Positions 59,331-64,000 of a stretch of DNA of 64,000 nt are shown here, piece after piece. The position numbers and the translations under genes are program-made. Source of the stretch: Nonomuraea sp. NEAU-A123 (GTDB lineage: Bacteria; Actinomycetota; Actinomycetes; Streptosporangiales; Streptosporangiaceae); assembly GCF_018603905.1 (NCBI RefSeq), contig NZ_JAHFZZ010000019.1:62001-126000 (forward strand). The letters run 5' to 3'. The notes under the pieces were generated by a model. It was not told the DNA's origin. It did no database searches and saw only the letters and a program-made list of their open reading frames with translations. The number at the start of each line of letters is the position of its first letter. Position 1 is the stretch's first letter.

Positions 59331-60818
59331 ATGCTCGGCAACGACGATTGGTGGCGGGACGCCGTCGTTTACCAGGTGTACCCACGCAGCTTCGCCGACG
59401 CCAACGGCGACGGCATCGGGGACCTGCCGGGCGTGCGCGAGCGCCTCGGCTACCTCGGCGAGCTGGGCGTGGACGCCATCTGGTTGAGCCCCTTCTACAC
59501 CTCGCCGATGGCAGACGGCGGCTACGACGTCGCCGACTACCGTGACGTGGACCCGATGTTCGGCACGCTGGCCGACCTCGACGGACTGATCGCGGACGCG
59601 CACGAGCTGGGCATCAGGGTGATCGTGGACCTGGTCCCGAACCACTCCTCCGACCGCCACCCGTGGTTCCAGGCGGGGCTGCGCGACCGCTACATCTTCC
59701 GGGACCAGCCCAACGACTGGGAGTCCATCTTCGGCGGGCCCGCCTGGACGCAGGTGGCCGACGGGCAGTGGTATCTCCATCTCTTCGCGCCCGAACAGCC
59801 CGACCTCAACTGGGAGCACCCGGAGGTGCGGGCCGAGTTCCGCGACATCCTGCGGTTCTGGCTGGACCGCGGGGTGGACGGCTTCCGCGTCGACGTGGCG
59901 CACGGCATGGTCAAGGCCGCCGGACTGCCCGACGTGGGGCCGAAGGAGGGCCGCCAGGCCGAGATGCTCGGCGACGAGCGCGTGCCGTACTTCGACCAGG
60001 ACGGCGTGCACGAGATCTACCGCGAGTGGCGGCCGATCCTCGACTCCTACCCCGGCGGGCGGATGGCCGTCGCCGAGGCGTGGGTGTCCTCGCCCGAGCG
60101 GCTGGCCCGCTACGTCGGCCCCGACGAGCTGCACCAGGCGTTCAACTTCGACTTCCTGCTGGCCGACTTCCACGCCAAGTCGTTCCGCGCGGTCATCGAG
60201 AAGGCGCTGGCCGAGGCGGAGCTGGTCGGCGCGCCGACCACCTGGGTGCTGTCCAACCACGACAAGCCCCGGCACGTCACCCGGCACGGCGGCCTGGCCC
60301 GGGCCAAGGCGGCCACGCTGCTCATGCTGGCGCTGCCCGGCTCGGCCTACCTCTACAACGGCGAGGAGCTCGGCCTGCCCGAGGTGCTCGACCTGCCGGA
60401 CGAGCTGCGGCAGGACCCGGCGTTCCGGCGCAGCGGCGAGAGCCGTGATGGCTGCCGGGTACCGATCCCGTGGACCACCGCTCCCGGCTACGGTTGGCGG
60501 GACCCGTGGCTGCCGATCCCCGACTCGTGGGCGCCGCTGTCGGCCGAGGTCCAGCACGACGACCCCGGCTCCACGCTGAACCTCTACCGGGCCGCGCTGC
60601 GCCTGCGCAAGGCCCACCCGGCGCTCGGCGGCGGCACGCTGGCCTGGCTCGACTCCCCCAAGGACGTGCTGGCCATCGAGCGCTCGCCCGGCCTGGTCGT
60701 CGTGTTGAACACCAGCGACGAGCCGGTGGAGGTGACCGGCGAGGTGCTGCTGTCGAGCGGCCCGCTCGCCGCCGACGGCACCCTCCCGCCCGACACCACG
60801 GTGTGGCTCCAGCGCTGA
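59331..60818 (+). CDS. GH13 alpha-glucosidase (oligo-1,6-glucosidase/AglA-like)
   Basis: A 495-residue protein from ATG 59331 behind CCGGAGGA. WWRDAVVYQVYPRSFADANGDGIGDLPG is the usual start. GH13 regions: DLVPNHSSDRHPWF (I), DGFRVDVAHGM with nucleophile Asp (II), AVAEAW with acid Glu (III) and VLSNHDKPRH (IV). No signal peptide. It should release glucose from imported maltose or isomaltose, completing the MalEFG/GH13 pathway encoded divergently. Confidence 0.93.
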   Translation: MLGNDDWWRDAVVYQVYPRSFADANGDGIGDLPGVRERLGYLGELGVDAIWLSPFYTSPMADGGYDVADYRDVDPMFGTLADLDGLIADAHELGIRVIVDLVPNHSSDRHPWFQAGLRDRYIFRDQPNDWESIFGGPAWTQVADGQWYLHLFAPEQPDLNWEHPEVRAEFRDILRFWLDRGVDGFRVDVAHGMVKAAGLPDVGPKEGRQAEMLGDERVPYFDQDGVHEIYREWRPILDSYPGGRMAVAEAWVSSPERLARYVGPDELHQAFNFDFLLADFHAKSFRAVIEKALAEAELVGAPTTWVLSNHDKPRHVTRHGGLARAKAATLLMLALPGSAYLYNGEELGLPEVLDLPDELRQDPAFRRSGESRDGCRVPIPWTTAPGYGWRDPWLPIPDSWAPLSAEVQHDDPGSTLNLYRAALRLRKAHPALGGGTLAWLDSPKDVLAIERSPGLVVVLNTSDEPVEVTGEVLLSSGPLAADGTLPPDTTVWLQR

Positions 60819-60886
60819 GGCCGGACGCGGCCCGTACGGCCTTCGCCGGCTGTGCGGGCCGTACGACCCACGCGGGCTGATCATGG

Positions 60887-60899
60887 GGGAAATTTTCCC
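60887..60899. promoter_or_regulatory. Short palindrome upstream of the histidine kinase
   Basis: GGGAAA-T-TTTCCC, 45 bases before the kinase ATG. It could be an operator, but no regulator is linked to it. Confidence 0.3.
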
Positions 60900-60943
60900 T
60901 TTGATCGCCATATAGCGGTACTTACCGTTAGTAGCCTCGTTTA

Positions 60944-62284
60944 ATGTCACGCCTCTGGGCGAGGTCGCTCCGTGGCCGCGTCACGATCGTGGCGGCCGCC
61001 GTAGCCGCCTCCGTACTGATCCCGGCAGGGGTCGGCAGCGTCATCGTCGCCAAGTCCGTGATCGAGGCCCACGTGTGGGAGAAGACCAGGGACGCCGCCG
61101 AACAGGTGGCGGTCGAGTCACGCGGGCGCGATCTCCCTCTGGGCGCGGCGATACCGCTGCCCGACCCGTACGTCGACCTGATCCAGGTCGTGGCCCCGGG
61201 CGGTGCGGTGATCGGGACGAGCGACGCGGCCCGCAACCTGCCGCCGCTGAGCGACGTCTGGCCCACGCCCGACAACCGGGTCATCAGCACCACCAACTGC
61301 CTCCCGAGGCAGTGCATCCACCTGACGGCCGTCCGCGTGTCGTCGGCGCCGAACTCGAACGTCGTGTACGCCGGGCGCACCACGCCGGGCGCACTGGACA
61401 TGCCGATCCTGGAGACCGTGGTGTTCACCCAGATCGTCGTGCTCATGGCCCTGGCCATCTGGGCGACCTGGCTGGTGATGGGCCGGGCACTGCAGCCGGT
61501 GGGCGCGATGCGGGCCGAACTCGACGAGGTCAACGCCAGCGACCTGAGCCGCCGGGTGACCCAGCCCCCGGGGGACGACGAGGTCGCCGAGCTCGCCCGG
61601 TCCGTCAACGGCACGCTGGCCCGCATGGAACGTTCCGCGTGCCAGCAGCGCCGCTTCGCCTCCGACGCCTCGCACGAGCTGCGCACTCCCATCGCGGCGC
61701 TGCGCGCGCAGTTGGAGAGCGCCCAGCTCTACCCCGAGGACACCGACTTCATCGCCCTGGTGGACAGCGCGCTGCACGACACCGACCGGCTCGAAGCGAT
61801 CGTCACCGACCTGCTGCTGCTGGCCAGGATCGGCTCGCGCGTGGACGTGGCGAAGGAGCGGGTGAACCTCGCGGCCCTGGTCCGCGACGAGCTGGCGTGC
61901 CGCGACGACCCGCTGCCCGTCAAGCTGGCGCTGGACGAGAGCGTCGTGGTGGACGGGGTACGGATGCAGCTGGCCCGGGTGCTGACGAACCTGCTGGACA
62001 ACGCCCAGCGGCATGCCGAGAACATCGTCAGGGTGGTCGTCAGCAGGGAGGCGGGCATGGCCGTCGTGGCCGTGGAGAACGACGGCGTGGAGATCGCGCC
62101 GACGGACCGCGAGAGCATCTTCGAGCGCTTCACCCGCCTGGACGCGGCCCGCAGCCGCGACGCCGGCGGGACCGGTCTGGGCCTGGCCATCGCGCGCGAC
62201 GTGGCGGTGGCGCATCGCGGCGAGATCCGCGTCGAGGACTACCGCGGCGGCGCCCGCTTCGTCCTGAGGCTGCCCGCCGTGTGA
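60944..62284 (+). CDS. Orphan HAMP-containing sensor histidine kinase
   Basis: A 446-residue protein. Two membrane helices (about 12-35 and 160-180) flank an external sensor region of about 120 residues. The HAMP domain follows (WLVMGRALQPVGAMRAELDEVNASDLSRRV). The H-box RRFASDASHELRTPIAALRAQLE holds the phospho-His, the N-box is LTNLLDNAQRHA and the G-box AGGTGLGLAIARDVA. No response regulator is next to it in the window, which is unusual for this EnvZ/OmpR-type class. Confidence 0.92.
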   Translation: MSRLWARSLRGRVTIVAAAVAASVLIPAGVGSVIVAKSVIEAHVWEKTRDAAEQVAVESRGRDLPLGAAIPLPDPYVDLIQVVAPGGAVIGTSDAARNLPPLSDVWPTPDNRVISTTNCLPRQCIHLTAVRVSSAPNSNVVYAGRTTPGALDMPILETVVFTQIVVLMALAIWATWLVMGRALQPVGAMRAELDEVNASDLSRRVTQPPGDDEVAELARSVNGTLARMERSACQQRRFASDASHELRTPIAALRAQLESAQLYPEDTDFIALVDSALHDTDRLEAIVTDLLLLARIGSRVDVAKERVNLAALVRDELACRDDPLPVKLALDESVVVDGVRMQLARVLTNLLDNAQRHAENIVRVVVSREAGMAVVAVENDGVEIAPTDRESIFERFTRLDAARSRDAGGTGLGLAIARDVAVAHRGEIRVEDYRGGARFVLRLPAV

Positions 62285-62361
62285 CACGATCCATCCCCGG
62301 TTGCTCACCTTGTGACATGAACCGGTGGATTTACATGCCCTTTGTCCGAGATCATGGGGAC

Positions 62362-63180
62362 ATGACGGAACAAGCGCCGCAAGGTGTGGACCCGCACATC
62401 CCCAACGCGGCGCGGATGTACGACTACTTCCTCGGTGGCAAGGACAACTTCAAGGCCGACCGGGAGCTCGCCGAACTGGTCATGAGCGTGTTACCCGAGG
62501 TCAGAGAGGGCACGAGGCAGAACCGCAAGTTCATCGGGCGAGTGGTCGAATACCTCTGCCGTCAGGGCATCACCCAGTTCCTCGACCTGGGCTCCGGTCT
62601 CCCGGCCGCGGAGAACGTGCACGAGGTCGCCCACCGGTTCGCGCCGGACGCGCGCGTGGTGTACGTCGACAATGACCCCGTGGTCGCCGCGCACGGCCGC
62701 GCCCTGCTGGCCGACCCCGAGAAGGTCACCATGGTGCTGGGTGACGGCCGCGAGCCGGAGAAGATCCTCGGGCACCCCGAGGTGCTGTCCGTGCTGGACT
62801 TCGACCAGCCGGTAGCGGTGCTCATGATGTTCTTCCTGCACCTGGTGCCCGACGAGGACGAGCCGCACGAGTTCGTCGCCACCTACCGCGACGCGGTGGC
62901 CCCGGGCAGCTACCTGGTCATCTCCCACGTCGGCAACGACGTCGTGCCGGAGCGGGTGGCCAAGATCAGCGAGTTCTACCAGAAGGCCAACGCGCCGTTC
63001 TGCCCACGCCCCGGCACGGAGATCGCCCGGTTCTTCGGTGACTTCGAGCTGATCCCGCCGGGGCTGGCCAGTGGCCTGGGGCCGGAGATCGGCTGGCCGT
63101 TCAACGACCCCCAGGAGACACAGTTCCTCGATGAGGAGATGGCGCGGATGGGCTACGCGGGCATCGGCCGCAAGCTCTAG
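62362..63180 (+). CDS. SAM-dependent methyltransferase, DUF574 family
   Basis: A 272-residue protein from ATG 62362. The family start is plain: DPHIPNAARMYDYFLGGKDNFKADRELA. The SAM site is FLDLGSGLPAAENVHEVAHRFAPDARVVYVDNDPVV, followed by GDGREPEKIL and MMFFLHLVPDEDEPHEFV. The family is expanded in actinomycetes and has no settled substrate. Its TAG shares the CTAG palindrome with the stop of the convergent symporter. Confidence 0.92.
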   Translation: MTEQAPQGVDPHIPNAARMYDYFLGGKDNFKADRELAELVMSVLPEVREGTRQNRKFIGRVVEYLCRQGITQFLDLGSGLPAAENVHEVAHRFAPDARVVYVDNDPVVAAHGRALLADPEKVTMVLGDGREPEKILGHPEVLSVLDFDQPVAVLMMFFLHLVPDEDEPHEFVATYRDAVAPGSYLVISHVGNDVVPERVAKISEFYQKANAPFCPRPGTEIARFFGDFELIPPGLASGLGPEIGWPFNDPQETQFLDEEMARMGYAGIGRKL

Positions 63181-64000
63181 ACCGCCGTCATCTCTCGTTT
63201 CTCGTCCGCAGCGGGCGGTTCGGGTCGTACGTCCTCGTCCAGCAACGTCGCCTCGTCGAACGGCACGTTGCCGGCGAGCACCTCGGCCGCCCGCGCCCTG
63301 TCGAACTCGCCCGTCCAGGTGGCGACGAGCACGGTGCCGATCGCGTTGCCCGCGAAGTTCGTCAGCGCCCGCGCCTCGGACATGAAGCGGTCGATGCCGA
63401 CGATGAGGCCGACGCCGTCGACCAGGTCGGGCCGGTGCGACTGCAGGCCGCCGGCCAGCGTGGCGATCCCGGAGCCGGTCACGCCCGCCGCGCCCTTCGA
63501 GGCGACCATCATGAACGCCAGCAGCGCGAGCTGCTCGCCGAACCGCAGCGGCGACCCGCTGGCGGAGGCGATGAACAGCGTGGACATGGTCAGGTAGATC
63601 GCGGTGCCGTCGAGGTTGAAGGAGTAGCCGGTGGGCACCGTGATGCCCGCCACGGTACGGCTCACGCCGAGGTGCTCCATCTTGGCGATCAGCCTCGGCA
63701 GCGCGGCCTCGGACGACGACGTGGACAGGATCAGCAGGAACTCACGGCCCAGATAGCGGAACAGCGGCCAGAGCCCGATCCTGGCCACCCCCCAGAGCAG
63801 CGGTCCGAGCACCAGGCCGACGAACAGCACGCAGGTGATGTAGAAGGCGATCATGATGATGGCCAGGCTCTTGAGGGCGTCGATGCCGGTGGCGCCGACG
63901 ACCGCGGCGATGGCGCCGAACGCGCCGACCGGCGCCGCCCACATGATCATGGCGAGGATGCGGAACACCAGCCGCTGGATGTGCTCGATGGCCGTCAGGA
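63177..64000 (-). CDS. Dicarboxylate/amino acid:cation symporter (DAACS, DctA-like), C-terminal part
   Basis: The visible 274 residues lack the N-terminus, which lies beyond 64000. LILSTSSSEAALPRLIAKMEHLGVSRTVAGITVPTGYSFNLDGTAIYLTMSTLFIA contains the hairpin Ser-rich motif and the NLDGT substrate/cation motif of the family. ASKGAAGVTGSGIATLA is the second hairpin. It should import C4-dicarboxylates or glutamate/aspartate with Na+ or H+. The C-terminus is an acidic tail (EDVRPEPPAADEKREM). Confidence 0.92.
   Translation of the reverse strand, partial: LTAIEHIQRLVFRILAMIMWAAPVGAFGAIAAVVGATGIDALKSLAIIMIAFYITCVLFVGLVLGPLLWGVARIGLWPLFRYLGREFLLILSTSSSEAALPRLIAKMEHLGVSRTVAGITVPTGYSFNLDGTAIYLTMSTLFIASASGSPLRFGEQLALLAFMMVASKGAAGVTGSGIATLAGGLQSHRPDLVDGVGLIVGIDRFMSEARALTNFAGNAIGTVLVATWTGEFDRARAAEVLAGNVPFDEATLLDEDVRPEPPAADEKREMTAV

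Noticed and set aside
1..64000. Biosynthetic gene cluster around the P450, methyltransferase or acyltransferase
   Set aside because: No polyketide, peptide, terpene or RiPP core gene is present and these enzymes are scattered among unrelated operons.

Overview
The window is uniformly high in GC apart from one island. It has the gene density, GTG/TTG starts and protein families of a filamentous actinomycete: a DUF574-type SAM methyltransferase, an XRE/DUF5753 regulator beside a DUF6879 protein, a SigE-family sigma factor, a streptogrisin-type protease and a self-sufficient P450. A Streptosporangiaceae (Nonomuraea-like) chromosome is my best guess, but the genus is inference. I see no rRNA or tRNA gene, no CRISPR array and no intact insertion sequence.

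Region by region. 1-4.3 kb: a NarL-type two-component pair (regulator cut by the window edge), then a membrane Ser/Thr protein kinase and a beta-propeller lipoprotein. 4.3-7.9 kb: a PfkB sugar kinase and LacI regulator, divergent from an orphan UgpC/MsiK-type ABC ATPase. 8-9.5 kb: two convergent genes that have lost their 3' ends to an apparent deletion, then an azoreductase with paired palindromic operators. 9.7-12.5 kb: an accessory cassette (small ORF, DUF6879, XRE/DUF5753 regulator, two uncharacterised proteins) with a shared promoter motif at both transcription units. 12.5-13 kb: a Tn3-family transposase remnant. 13-18.5 kb: TetR and NmrA-like reductase; a gene-free 760 bp stretch with a dispersed repeat; IclR facing a cyclase-MmgE/PrpD operon. 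18.6-20.1 kb: an AT-richer island with a standalone deaminase-fold protein with long basic tails, beside a small gene interrupted by an in-frame TGA. 20.2-29.4 kb: a slipin with a repetitive tail, an S51/CysS-C-terminal fusion, an acyltransferase, a cation-efflux/ArsR pair, a secreted propeller, an acyl-CoA dehydrogenase and an ACT protein.

29.5-34.5 kb: a CYP102-type P450-reductase fusion divergent from its TetR regulator, then a secreted S1 protease. 34.6-41.5 kb: a tightly overlapped operon of GntR, two near-duplicate polyamine-type binding lipoproteins, ATPase, two permeases and a FAD amine-oxidase-like enzyme, which looks like uptake and oxidation of an amine. 41.7-47.7 kb: aldo/keto reductase, methyltransferase, a TetR C-terminal remnant behind a 44-bp perfect palindrome, an I36 protease inhibitor, a lipoprotein, a TetR/hydrolase pair and a nucleotidyltransferase. 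47.8-52.3 kb: LacI and GH43 glycosidase with similar operator-like sites, then a sigma factor and co-transcribed membrane protein. 52.3-60.8 kb: a beta-helix protein, then a maltodextrin locus (GH13, MalG, MalF, MalE, divergent GH13 alpha-glucosidase) without its own ATPase. The orphan ATPase at 6.6 kb is an obvious candidate partner, and both promoter regions carry repeated TTGC elements. 60.9-64 kb: an orphan histidine kinase, a DUF574 methyltransferase and a partial dicarboxylate symporter.

The most unusual item is the deaminase-like gene at 19011-20120. It has a cytidine-deaminase-type zinc motif in a protein with Lys/Ala-rich and Ser/Arg/Lys-rich tails and base composition far from that of its neighbours.
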